A DNA stretch of 64,000 bases. Source: Sinotaia quadrata (lineage: Eukaryota > Mollusca > Gastropoda > Architaenioglossa > Viviparidae). The notes under the pieces were generated by a model that was not told the DNA's origin, did no database searches, and worked only from the letters and a program-made list of their open reading frames with translations. Shown piece after piece: positions 47,887 to 59,955 of the stretch. Where the stretch lies: the NCBI GenBank assembly GCA_028829895.1, contig CM054179.1:98947375-99011374 (forward strand). Direction: 5' to 3'. Numbering within the stretch: position 1 is the stretch's first letter; every line of letters begins with the position of its first letter. A program made the translations under genes and the position numbers.

Positions 47887-48082
47887 TCATTCACACTGGA
47901 CATTATGACACGCCTCAATGTATTTAATACTGTGTCACAATGAAGAAATGTATCTCATTCACACTGGACATTATGACACTCCTCAATGTATTTAATACTG
48001 TGTCACAATGAAGAAACTTATCTCATTCACACTGGACATTATGACACACCTCAATGTATTTAATACTGTGTCACAATGAAGA
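47887..48082. repeat. 68-bp tandem repeat within hAT pseudogene, about 3 copies
   Basis: The unit TCATTCACACTGGACATTAT, then GACAC.CCTCAATG and TATTTAATACTGTGTCACAA, starts at 47887, 47955 and 48023. It derives from the part of the transposase reading FTLDIMTRLNVFNT. As 68 is not a multiple of three, the repeats shift frame. Confidence 0.9.
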
Positions 48083-48336
48083 AACTTATATGCTCATGAC
48101 ATGATAATAAGCTTGACTGCTTTCCAAATGAAATTGCATTTGATTTCTCAACACTTGACCAGTTTCCAATATGCAAGCACTGACTGCACCAGAAAATAAA
48201 TTTGAAAAATAATTATATTAACATGGTCAATGCTTTGAATGATAAAATTTCCCGGAGATTTGGTGACTCCCGCAAAAATTAAAAAAAAAAACAAGTTTAT
48301 CACTTGCTCGTGATCCATTTTCAGTTGAGAGTGATA

Positions 48337-48697
48337 GCACACCAAGTGAACTTTAACTTGAAATGACTGACTTTCAGTGTAGTCCTGCTTGAAGAGAATT
48401 TCATCGTCGCACACCAAGTGAACATCAACTTGAAATTATTGACTTTCAGTGTAGTCCTGCTTGAAGAGAATTTCATCGTCGCACACCAAATGAACATCAA
48501 CTTGAAATTATTGACTTTCAGTGTAGTCCTGCTTGAAGAGAATTTCATCGTCGCACACAAAGTGAACATCAACTTGAAATTATTGACTTTCAGTGTAGTC
48601 CTGCTTGAAGAGAATTTCATCGTCGCACACCAAGTGAACATCAACTTGAAATTATTGACTTTCAGTGTAATCCTGCTTGAAGAGAATTTCATCGTCA
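48337..48697. repeat. 72-bp tandem repeat within hAT pseudogene, 5 copies
   Basis: The unit GCACACCAAGTGAACATCAA, CTTGAAATTATTGACTTTCA, GTGTAGTCCTGCTTGAAGAG and AATTTCATCGTC recurs every 72 bp (for example 48409 and 48481). It derives from the transposase segment PSEHQLEIIDFQC. As 72 is 24 codons, frames stay open on both strands, which produces misleading open frames of 149 and 109 codons. Confidence 0.93.
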
Positions 48698-49049
48698 TGA
48701 AGAAATATGCACATTTTACAAATCTCTTCATCCAAACAAATTTGTAAACCTTCAAAAATTTTCCAAACAAATGCTGGTTATTTTAGGATCTATTTATATT
48801 TGTCAGCAAATATTTTCATTAATGGATCTTAATAAAAGGTTTTTTTAATGAACAAACATGACAGATGGACATTTAAATCAGTTTAAGGATCTCAACTCCA
48901 AAATCTACTCCTGATATTGAAAAAAAACATATGAAGGATTTGACAAAATTGTATTCGGCTTATTATTGAAATATATTTATTTGGCGGTCCATTCTCATAT
49001 TTTAATTCTCAGCGCGGTCCTTCTGCAAAAAAAAAAATTGCCCAGGCTT

Positions 49050-49720
49050 TTGAATTAGGGCAACGCTTACCTTCAACAGGAGACGCGAACGACTCTCGAA
49101 GTCCTTCGTTTTGATAGCAGTTTTACGTCACCACTGGAGCTTGCGTTGATCATTTCGTCATTAGATGTTATCTGATCTGGAGTGCCCCAGTAGGACTCAA
49201 CCTCACACTTGATTTCGAGGTGGAGGACTGGTGGGAAGGGGTGGGGAAGGTCATACCAATTTAGCGCATACCCTCAATCGTCCTCCGTCGGTCGCACATT
49301 TTCTTTTTTTTTCGCTGACGGGGCGGGGGGGGGGGCGGGGGAGACTTCATCTCCTCACTGGATTCTGGAGATGGTAGACTGTTGACTATGCGGCGTTGTG
49401 TTTCGTAGCGCGCTCGTCCATTGTGATAGCATGTCCGGTCGGCAAAGGCGGCTTTAGTTCGGAAATACGTGGACTAAAGAAACTCTGTTGTGTGTTGTTG
49501 TCACCATTCTTGTCGGTCGCACCTTTTCTGTGCACCTTTTATTCTCAGCGAGCGTGTACGTTCCCGCCCGGAAGTTATCTCCCTGCTTCATCACCTCTCT
49601 TCAAGCTTACACAGAGAGAAGTGGTGAGGCTATAGTCTACAACTCACTAGACTATCTAAAACTGACTACAGCTATGATGATAACAAGTAGCGATTGAATA
49701 CAAGAGGAGGCCTCTAAAGA
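49050..49720 (+). promoter_or_regulatory. GC-rich stretch, candidate contactin promoter and first exon
   Basis: A GC box or G-quadruplex-like run (GGGGCGGGGGG...GGGCGGGGG) lies at 49320-49342, followed by CpG-rich sequence (GCGGCGTTG, GTAGCGCGCTCG, GTTCCCGCCCGG) to about 49575 and a possible donor GTGAGG at 49623. This is the last CpG-rich stretch before the signal-peptide exon, whose own acceptor demands an upstream exon. No sequence evidence joins the two. Confidence 0.35.
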
Positions 49721-49844
49721 TACGAAGAACACCTGGATTCATTTTTTTTCCTTACATTAATTTTATGAGACTGTCATTATTAATGAAATAATAACGAAAT
49801 TGACAGTTTGTCTCTCAAGCCTAATTCTTTTGTGTCGATACATT

Positions 49845-50140
49845 GCTAAATCAGTCAGTTAGCTCACCATTAAGCTAAAGGCCACCTTTCATTATTGGGG
49901 GGACTTCTTGCCACACCAAATTCAAGTGATTAGACAATAGAATTCTCTACAGCTGGTTTGCATTACATCAGCAATATCTACATATTCTCAATTCATGTAC
50001 TTACTCGAAAAACTCCGAGACATACAAAAATAGCATCATAAGGAGTGCCCAAGTTCGGGTTACTTTAACAATTTAACAATTTATATAACAATTAAATTTA
50101 GAAACAGGTATAGGTAAATTTACTCTGCAACACGTAGCAT
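49845..50140. repeat. Dispersed repeat family B, copy 2
   Basis: Clearly similar to 53990-54350: CAGTTAGCTCACCATTAAGC, TCAAGTGATTAGACA, CATCATAAGGAGTGCCCAAG and ATTTATATAACAATTAAATT all recur in order, with a deletion of about 60 bp relative to that copy. Confidence 0.8.
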
Positions 50141-50324
50141 GCATACATCAATATTTTTTTTAATGTCTAGAAGTACCTAAATAAATTATTTCTAATGTGA
50201 TTTAAAGTTCATTGTTACCATGGCTTCCAGCAACAGCATGAAAGGTAGATTAGTATTAATTATCAGTAAGTAAATTTGGTCTTGGATAAGTAAAAGTTCA
50301 GGTTACTTTTGTTTGTTTGATGCC

Positions 50325-50720
50325 TTATTCAGGACAACTAATTATATTCTTCTTTGCGATATCCAAAGAAACAAAATATCAGGACAATAACATTTATCTT
50401 TGGGAGATTCATTGAAATAAAATGTCAGGACAATTACATTTGTCTCTGAGATAAACAATGAAACAAAACGTCAGTACAATTAAATTTGTCTTTGGGATAT
50501 ACAATGAAACAAAATATCAGGACAATTAAATTTGTCTTTGGGATATACAATGAAACAAAACGTCAGGACAATTACATTTGTCTTTGGGGTGTACAATGGA
50601 ACAAAATGTCAGGACAATTACTTTTGGGATAAACAATGAAACAAAAAGTGATCAGATTTGAGATATACATTGAAACAAAATTTCAGCTTTGAGATATATA
50701 TTGAAACATAATTTCAAAGC
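50325..50720. repeat. About 46-bp tandem repeat, about 8 copies
   Basis: The unit is AACAAAATGTCAGGACAATT, AAATTTGTCTTTGGG and ATATACAATGA, with shortened copies at the right end. Confidence 0.88.
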
Positions 50721-51064
50721 ATTAATACTTTAACAGCACAATATATGAAGCTCAGGTCATAATTTTAAAAGCACGCTACTTGGATCCTTTTCTGTTTAAT
50801 TATTCTCCTCACATGAAACACTGCTCAAATTTTTTTTTCCTAGAAAAGTGCATAAAATATATTCTCACTCTCGAACATTAAAAAGATTTTAAAATCAATA
50901 TTAATACTAGAATGATCATTAATACTTTAATTAAAATTCTTATGGTATAGATTTTATAATATTATGTTTCAGTACTCGTGATCTTCACTTATATTAAATG
51001 CATAAATACACATCCAAGGCTCAGTTTCATGTAGTCTTTCTTTTTAAGCTTTCTGATATCTTCT

Positions 51065-51228
51065 TACAAATTCTACGTTTTCTCTACACTATTACAGTAG
51101 TTACACGTAATATTTATAATACAATGTACTCTACACTATTACAATAGTTACACGTAATATTTATAATACAATGTACGTTTTCTCTACACTATTACAATAG
51201 TTACACGTAAAATTTATAATACAATGTA
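51065..51228. repeat. About 52-60-bp tandem repeat, 3 copies
   Basis: CTCTACACTATTACAATAGT, then TACACGTAATATTTATAA and TACAATGTAC, occurs three times. Confidence 0.85.
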
Positions 51229-51396
51229 CGAGACAAGTTCACTTAATCATCACTGTCAATTTTTTTCAAACTTAAAAAAAGTAACGTCAGACTTATTAAA
51301 ACAAATAAACATTTGGATATAGAAACACAATTCGAAGAAAAAGTTAATGGAAAATTTTCAGCCAATTTTTTAAAAATAAAAATGTTTTATCCGATA

Positions 51397-51658
51397 CACA
51401 CATACGTACACACATACGTACACACATACATCCATGCACACATAAATACACACGTACACACATACAATCACACATACGTACACATATACAATCACACATA
51501 CGTACACATATACATACACAAATACATGCACACATACATACACACATACAATCACACATACAATTACACATACATACACACATACGTACACACATACGTA
51601 CACATACATACACACATACGTACACACATACATACACACATACGTACACATACATACA
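51397..51658. repeat. ACATACGTAC microsatellite ahead of contactin exon
   Basis: About 260 bases built from CACACATACGTA and CACACATACAATCA units. Open frames on both strands are artefacts; one on the plus strand runs on through the splice acceptor into the contactin signal-peptide exon, so it looks longer than it is. Confidence 0.92.
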
Positions 51659-51780
51659 CTTCGTTCTTCATGGTGAGTAATGTAAATCTGTCAAAACTCG
51701 TTCCCTCGTTTATTTTTATTTTTTACATTTATTTATTTTGCTTCTTTTTCTTTTCAGTAACGGGAGTTGATAAAGAGCCC

Positions 51781-51865
51781 ATGGGGCGTCGATCTGGAAT
51801 CTTGCAGCTGGTGGCAGTGAGCTTCCTCCTGCAGGGCTGTCCAGCACAGAACCTTTACGGTCAAA
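51781..51865 (+). CDS. Cont: Contactin exon: start codon and signal peptide
   Basis: The exon begins after TTCTTTTCAG at 51758; the ATG at 51781 is the first in frame. It encodes MGRRSGILQLVAVSFLLQGC and then PAQNLYGQ, with a basic n-region, a hydrophobic core and a likely cleavage after PAQ. The donor GTATGC follows at 51866, in phase 1. The frame is open to the acceptor, but the signal peptide argues for this ATG. Confidence 0.85.
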
Positions 51866-54800
51866 GTATGCAGTGTCGTTCAGAGACTGTTTTTTTGTTT
51901 TTTTTTGTAAATGTCGGCCCACGTCAGTTTAAAAGACTGGTGTTTCTTTTTTAATAAACGACTTGGTAATAGTACGGTCTGTGAATAATAAGCGAAATCC
52001 TAAAACTGCTCACAATTTTGTTTCATTTTCACTGACAGCAAAGTGCGGCTGAAGGGTCTAGTTACAAATCAAAGTGATCTTTACGGCTGGAAGTTCTGGT
52101 TACAGATCAAATCAAAGTGATCTTTACGGCTGGGAGTTCTGGTTACAGATCAAATCAAAGTGATCTTTACGGCTGGGAGTTCTAGTTACAGATCAAATCA
52201 AAGTGATCTTTACGGCTGGGAGTTCTAGTTACAGATCAAATCAAAGAGATCTTTAAGGCTGGGAGTTCTGGTTACAGATCAAATCAAAGTGATCTTTACG
52301 GCTGGGAGTTCTGGTTACAGATCAAATCAAAGTGATCTTTACGGCTGGGAGTTCTGGTTACAGATCAAATCAAAGAGATCTTTACGGCTGGAAGTTCTGG
52401 TTACAGATCAAATCAAAGAGATCTTTACGGCTGGGAGTTCTGGTTACAGATCAAATCAAAGAGATCTTTACGGCTGGAAGTTCTGGTTACAGATCAAATT
52501 AAATCAGACTGTCAAAGTCGATTCTGATTTTTTTAAAATTAAATTAAGCGAATTGGCTATTATTAAACATCTTTCCTAGATCGGCTGGATAAGACGTGCG
52601 TTCACGTAACAATTTTACAAATTCTATTTATAGATCTCTGATTATACAATTGTCAAAGGGGAAACTGTTAGCCATTTTTTGGTTGGGGGGGGGGGTCGCC
52701 TCCGCTATACACGTGTTCGTGAAACAGGAGACAGTGGTGCAGCAATGGACTGTGTGACACCAACGACACTTAGTTAATGAAAACGATTATTATTTAATCT
52801 TTCATATTTAATTACAAGTGATGAGAATCTTAATTTATTTTATTAGTGATCCTCCAGCAGACACCACTTGTCTATATCTTGACGGATATACGGGCACTGT
52901 AAATGTTTTCTCTCTTCCACAACATTAAAGATAAATATTTACTGTCACACAGTATCCCCTAGATAGAAAACTTCTTACTAAAAGAGAAGACAAATCCTAC
53001 TTTAATCTATATTTAGCGAGTCCCCATTCACCTACTTCCTTCTCCAAAATAAGATTATCAATAAGCATAAAGTCAGTTAATTTAACGATAAATGTATTAA
53101 GTCAACAATCAAATATACATATAACAAATACAATGAAATAGATTACTTGACATCAATATTTCCACACACCCACGTTCATTATAATCTTATAATTACACAG
53201 TCTATCATAAATAAAATTCAACAGTAGAGTCAAAACAAATCGCAGGATAATTTTATCATAGGACAGAAATGAAGTTTTTAGAGATAAGTAATAATAGTCT
53301 TTATGTAACCTGATTCAGCATGGTCTTAACAGTCCTTCACACACTTTGCCACAATGTCACAATTTATAGTTCAGTTCAATTTTGTTAGCTCCATATGTGT
53401 CACTTGCAAGTGAAAAAAAACACTGTTCCACTATTTAGAGTTACTTCTCTTCACTGTGCCAACTCCTTCAAACAGAAAAGTAAATGTAGTGATATCCACA
53501 CGATAGAATTTGTTCAGGCAGTCAACAAATCCTGCTGCCACACATCAGTAGAGTGCAGGGTGTTCTTACATTTATACACCATTCCCGCCTTTATCATGGT
53601 CGGACATATTTAGCAGTTTATAAACAATAAACCAAGAGGTTCATTTAGCATGTGAAATGAAGCAGAAATATATTCTTCTCTGCAAAATATAAGCAGAAAA
53701 CAAACACTAAGCTTCCAGTTTATTGCTTTACAACTCCATTCTTTCCTACATTCCAGTCTCAACTTACAATTTCCTGCATCAATATTTATTAACCTGATAC
53801 ACGTACACAACATAATTAATACAGCATATCAAAACAATGTCAAGCATTAGCATACTCGTAAGCAGCTTACTTCAAACATTTGTAGAAACAATAGTCTACT
53901 CACATAATACATCTTATCAAAACACAAGTATAACATATAAATAGCAAAAGCAAAAGTACATAAAATATTTCTAAGTCTATTCTATCTCAATCAGTCAGTT
54001 TAACTCACCACCAAGCTAATGGCCACTTTTCAAAACCTACTTCTTTTTTGCCACTTCAAATTCAAAGTGATTAGACAGTAGATTTATCTATAGCAAGTAA
54101 ACTTTTTAATCTCAGCCCATTGGCTGGTATTGTTCTAGTAAATCATAACCATTGGATAATAAAAACTACTCACTAGTTTGCATTACTTCAGCATATCTAG
54201 AATATTCTTGCTTCGAGATGTTTACTTCAACTCAGACACTTTCAAAAATACCATCATAAGGAGTCCCCAAGGTCAGGTTACTCTGACAATTTAGCAATTT
54301 ATATAACAATTAAATTTTAAAATATGGAGAGGCAAATTTACTCCGCCACAGACTGTGTAGGTTGTACAATGTACATGGGCCCCGGCAGAAAGGGCAGCGA
54401 GTGGAGTCTATATAACTATGTCGTATGTAACAACGTTTTTTACCATCGAAGGGCCCATCTCCGAAGTTTTGCACAAGGGCAACAAAAAAAACAGCACAAC
54501 CTTGCTACACCACTGACAGGAGATATTGAGTGGTAGTGAATGTACATCAAAGATGAAAAGAAAACTGTCCCGTTTGTAGACAAAGATATCACTACTTTAA
54601 AACTATCCTCTGTGTGCGTGCGTGTTTGTGCATGTGTGTGTAGGTTTTAAAAATATAGATATTATTAAAGGATTAAATTTTTATTCGTATACAAATTATT
54701 TTATATCGGAAAAAACAATGTATTCCCCTTGTAAATGATTAGTTTTACATTCGTATACAAATTATTTCTTAATTTTTAAAACAAAGCCTTTCATGTCGAA

Positions 54801-57800
54801 AAGCTAGTCATTCCATTTGAGAATGGACGGCGGGAGGCGGGGGTGGGGGAGGGGTGGGGGGAATCACTTAAAAAATATATTATTCCCCTTTACAAAATGT
54901 TTGTATATCTAGGTGTCCGAATAATTCAACATTTCTCCTAAATAATCTTGTTCTCGTTCGCCCCAAAGTGTAGCAATGTATTTCAAAACACATTAAGAAA
55001 CAATAAATTGGTACAATTCTGATGAACTCTTTTCTTCTGAAAGAAAAATAATTCCAGGATCAGCATGCTGTTCCATTACAAGCTTATTATGATAACATCG
55101 AACTATCATAGGCGTTTGTGTTCTATTGCGGCCTGGTTGTCAGGATGATTATGTCGTAGAAAATTCGCTTTCTGCTTCATCAGGTTGAAATTGATATGGA
55201 GCTAATCCTTGCTGACAGCACCGAGTTATCTCTGGTAAATCAATTTCATTGTCGCTCTCCCCACTGCCAGTTTCTCGACGTTTGCTGGCAGGCGGCATGT
55301 CCACTGATGGCTAACCATGCTGACATAATCAGCGTTTTCTTCCTTCTGATTTTTTTTTTACGTCACTCGGGGTCACGTGCTTCCGAAACACCTATACTCG
55401 GCAACGGATCTCTTTTCATTCATAAGTTGTATTTTTGTTTGATTTGGCAAAGGGATGGCTAGTTGTTGTTTTCTTTTGTTCTTTTTTATCCCTAATATTA
55501 TCCATGAAAAAGAATGTGTATAAATACAATATTAATCCTGTAAGTAATGGAGATAGGGTGCGGTACGTGCGCGCGCGCATGTATATGTGTAAACTTATTG
55601 CATGTTTGTTGGTGCATGCATGCAAGCATACTTGTGTACAGATGTGTGTGTGGGTGTGTTTGCATGTATGTATGTAAGCTTGCGTGCATGGACTACATTC
55701 ATTCAAGGTCATGGTGACATTCGTTTTCTGGTACAGACTGTCCACAGGACTGGGTATCCTTCGAGAACCAATGTTACAACTTTGTCTTTTACCCCACCCT
55801 GCTGTACGAAGAAGCCTCGCAGGCCTGCCATGTACGTTATTCACGATTGAAAATCATAATCTGTAATTCTCTGTCCGTAATTATGTACGTTATATTTGAC
55901 ATGTACATTATGTTTACAGTGTACTTTTTGTTTGACATGTGCGTTATGTTTGACATATACGTTATTTTTGCAATTTACGTTATGTTTGACATGCATGCTA
56001 TGTTTGCTGTGTACGTTATGTTTGACATGTACATTATGTTTTACATGTACGTTATGTTTGCTATGTACGTTATGTTTGACATGTACATTATGTTTTACAT
56101 GTGCGTTATGTTTGCTATGTACATTAATCGGAAGTAAAAATCAGGAAGTATAATCGCTGATTATATCTACGTACTTTGTGTAACAGTCTTGAAGATATAA
56201 GAATTGTAGCTGTTATTTTTCTGTCTGCATGAAAGTTATATATTTTTCGTTGTTTTCTATTGTCTGGGGTCCTTTCGGGGTCTAAATGAATATTAGGCAT
56301 ATGATTTAAAAGATCTGTTTCATTGCTAAAGTTAATTTTGCTTTACATTATTTATTATGTAAGTTTTAGGAAAGGATTTTCCTTATCTTGAAATGTATAA
56401 TAGTAAGGTTTTAAACACGTTATGCACAGAGCCTTCTGGATGAAAGTAATCATATGGCTTAGGCTGCTGTACAAGAATGATAGTCCATTTGCAAATCGGA
56501 ACAAAAAAAATTCAGTTTAAAAAAAGTTTTTCTCTGTAAATGAAACTAGTTTATTGAAGAAGATGATGATAATAATGATGGTGATGGCGGTGGTGGTGGT
56601 GTGAAGAAAAAGAAGAAGAAAAAGAAGATGATGATGACGGTGATGATGGTGGTGGTGGTGGCGTGAAGAAGAAGAAGAAAAAGATGATGATGACGACGAC
56701 GATGATGATGATGGTAGTGGTGGTAAGGGTGGTGTGAAGAAGGAGAAGAAGATTATGATGATGATTGTGGTGGTGGTAGTGGCGGGGTGGTGGTGATGAT
56801 GATGGTGGTGGTGTGAAGAAGAAGAAGAAGAAGAAGAAGAAGATGATGATGATGATGGTGGTGGAGGTGGTGGTGGTGGTGATGTTGATGTGAAGAAAAG
56901 AAAGAAGAAAAAAGAAGAAGATGTTGATGATGATGATGATGACGATGCCACTAGGTGCATTAAATGGTAATAATCAGTAGACAAATAACTCGCAAGAACA
57001 TTATTTGGTCAGAGAATAACTGAGAAGAAAGGCACCAAAGAAGCACTAGTCTTCTTCTATAAAATAAAGCGAAATAAATAACATTTAAAGCAAAGTCCCA
57101 ATACATTACCTGCAGGTTGTTATTTGTGTTCTCGCGTGAGTGAGCATTTAAAAATCACATCTGGTGTTTGCTGTCTCGTTGAACTGTATGTAAGTTTGTT
57201 TGTTATTCTCGCTATTGGTATGTATTTTATGCAAATGTTTTAAGAAATCGTGTCTTAAAATAACTACATAGGCACAGTGCCTTTTGTTGTCTTTTGATCT
57301 GTTATTGTATAATTATATTCAATTTATATAAAACACTTTCCATTAAATCGTTATACAAGTCAAATATTTATATTGTAAATATATTTTACTACCAGTCTGA
57401 CTTTTCAGACACTAATAACTTTAATATTACTGGGACATTAAATGATAAATTTATAATGATTTTTCAGCATATTGGTGCAAATCTGATCAGCGTAAACTCA
57501 GTGAATGAGCACAACTTTATTGCTCATTGGCTCTCTCGCTATAATACCACAAGGTTGGTTATTATATTTTTTCTTTTTCTAAAATCCTCCCTTTAAAATT
57601 TTTTTTAAAAAAGAGGGAAAAGGAAGAATGATATTATAGAAAGAAAGAAATTTAAAGTATATGAATTATTTAAATACCGTTAAAATTAAAAATAAAGATA
57701 GTTTTCATATCTTTCTGTGCAAATTGTTTTATAATAATTTAGCTTACAACAGAGCAATCTTTTCATAGCATTTACCTACTCATGAATATAGACAGTTGAA

Positions 57801-59735
57801 AGGGTTAAAAGAAAATATTCGAAGGAAGGAGGGGTGTTTCAGTAAGGGTCACAACTGGAGCATTCTTTCCATTTTAAAAGAAAAAGTTGTTTTTTTTTTA
57901 TTCTTTAACTTTCGCTCACTATGCTGGTTACTTATGATCAATCATACCTGTCCTTGACACTGATGCCCCACTGACGTCACTGTCTGTGTAGTGTCATGGC
58001 GAAATTGTGGAGGCTCTAGTCTAGAGTACGTCATCTTGATGCTAGGAACATTTTGTCTAGCTCCTCGTTTAATTTATTTCCACAAAAGTACAAATAATTT
58101 TCGTAGTAAGAAAAGTAAGGTTGTTTTCTAAATCAACATGCATTGAAGGTATCAAATGATTAGTCATCATTGCAAGTCCCGTAAATATCTTTGCTTGGAT
58201 TAGATTTAGCTCACGTATACTTAGAAAGTATCTTTTATATATATATATTTTTTTTTAAACCGCGAAATTAAACGGCGAGTAAGATTTGTAAATGTGGGCT
58301 TACTCGAGCCCTTGCACTGTCCACACATTATTTCTTTCAGTCAGGCCCCTTTCGGGAAGGTTGACGGACAGTGAATTTCGAATTGCAGTAGTAGTTCCGC
58401 TATCTATGCTGCTTTCACACTGTTTTTATATATCAACTACCTTTTTACTGTTTGGATAGGGTGAAATAAGATCAGCTGGAAGGGTCAGGTGATTTATTAT
58501 TTTTAACATAAGAAGTTGTAGCAAATGGTTTACACTTTATCTTTCGTTATGATTTTGTCATTTTAAATTGTGATGGGGCGCTAAAATCTACATCCGTGTG
58601 TGTGTTTGAATCTGTTTATGTGTGTAAATGTTCTTTTGAGTGTGAATGTATATACGTGTGTATGTGTGCGTATGTGTGTATGTGCGTGTATACATGTGTC
58701 TGTGTATATATACGTATGCTTGTTTATATGTGTATGTATGTATGTTTGTGTGTATTAATTTGCGTATGTGTGGTTGTACACATCTACTCTGTATGTATAG
58801 TTTGATTCAGTGGTACACCAGCGGCGTGGATCGCAACGGCAACCGCCAGTGGGACGGAGATGGAAACTCATTCACTAGCCAGGTTGCGTTCTGGATCGAC
58901 CCCGCCAGCGAAACAACAGTACCCTCGACAGGCAGATATGTGGAGGCGCATCTGGTGTATGAATATTCAAGTAAGAATGTGCATAATTTACTTCTCAGGA
59001 CCGCTGAGTGGGCAAACCGCAGGAGTTATCTTAGCTATGCTTCCCTTAACGCCCTAAGGCAGGCTCTTAAGTTCAATAATGTTTTGTTTAAGAACTAACT
59101 TAAAGGTGAAGGTTATGAACTGCTAAAGCGTGCCACCAAATTAACATTATAACGCCCGGTTTCATAAGACTTAAAGTCTGACTATGAGTGTCACAAAGAT
59201 AGACAACAACAAATGTCAAAGGCTTTTGTGACTTCACAAGATTGGTTGAATCGATCAGAGACTGAGGATGGGAGGAGGAAAGTGGGGTGTCAAGCAATTA
59301 TACGACAACTGAGAAAAGGAGTTCCCATTAATAAGGTGGTGACAGTTACATGAATCTTTAAAAAAAGTGTATTCTGCTATCAATGTTAGGACAGCCGTTT
59401 TGCGTCTAACGTAAAATAAAAACACAACAAAATATTTAATTTACGTTATGTACATTATTTCGTTTTACCTTTCCCTCCTATACTTCAGCATTTATGTACT
59501 TTCAACGCAACTATCCTTATTTTTTTCTTCTTTCTTTTCTTTTTTCTTTTGCTATACTTTTGGAGTGTTTCGCTTATTTCAGGTGAGCAAAAGAGATACG
59601 GATGGGCGTGGTTAACTAGAGCCAAGAGCCTTCCTTATATGTGCGAAATCGGCCGCCACCAGGTGTACCAGGTTCTGCAACAATCTAGAGATTTCTGTAA
59701 GTTGCCTGTGAATTTAATAGGTAATAGGACAAGGT

Positions 59736-59806
<71 letters not shown>

Positions 59807-59924
59807 TAAGATTTACAGAGTCAAAGATGGACGAAAGCGTGACACTCTCACGACACTGACATCACTCGATCAGTATAACCTGCCTGTCTAAATACGCACG
59901 CACGCACACACACACACACACACA

Positions 59925-59955
<31 letters not shown>

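Larger units (their letters stand above)
47330..48965 (+). pseudogene. hAT transposase pseudogene (GTF2IRD2-like group) with internal tandem arrays
   Basis: Plus-strand fragments read in order like hAT-derived GTF2IRD2-type proteins. FRAGTPNFEIMEEL comes first, then TTGAEIFDKVENC, then LASVTTGGALCLAGKKKN. HHQLYLNHNQFINLLQELES follows, then LTDNKQLYDFSFTLDIMTRL and NVFN. MVNALNDKISRRFGDSRKN precedes a Ser-Glu rich part (PSEHQLEIIDFQCSPA), then HPNKFVNLQKFSKQMLVI and MTDGHLNQF near the C-terminus. These correspond to the RNase H-like core and the hAT C-terminal region. Stops and frameshifts are frequent. Three coding segments are internally duplicated: a 59-bp step (47437-47558), a 68-bp unit (47887-48082) and a 72-bp unit (48337-48697). 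It cannot encode a transposase. Confidence 0.8.
51866..55736 (+). other. Contactin intron after signal-peptide exon
   Basis: The intron contains the 43-bp array (52060-52505), a poly-G at 52685, family B repeat copy 3 (53540-54350), a G-rich G-quadruplex-like tract at 54826-54861, and a GT/TG-rich stretch at 55560-55680. No extra exon of compatible phase was seen, but a short one could be missed. Confidence 0.55.

Noticed and set aside
48321..48770. 149-codon minus-strand open frame with internal protein repeats
   Set aside because: It is the antisense of a 72-bp array within a plus-strand hAT pseudogene; the open frame follows from the unit being 24 codons.
51313..51757. Long open frame of His/Thr/Tyr repeats leading into the contactin signal peptide
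   Set aside because: It is translation of an ACATACGTAC microsatellite; a good splice acceptor at 51757 and a signal peptide starting at 51781 show the real exon.
56517..56984. 155-codon Ser/His/Pro-rich minus-strand open frame
   Set aside because: Pure consequence of the GAA/GAT/GGT triplet tract in an intron.
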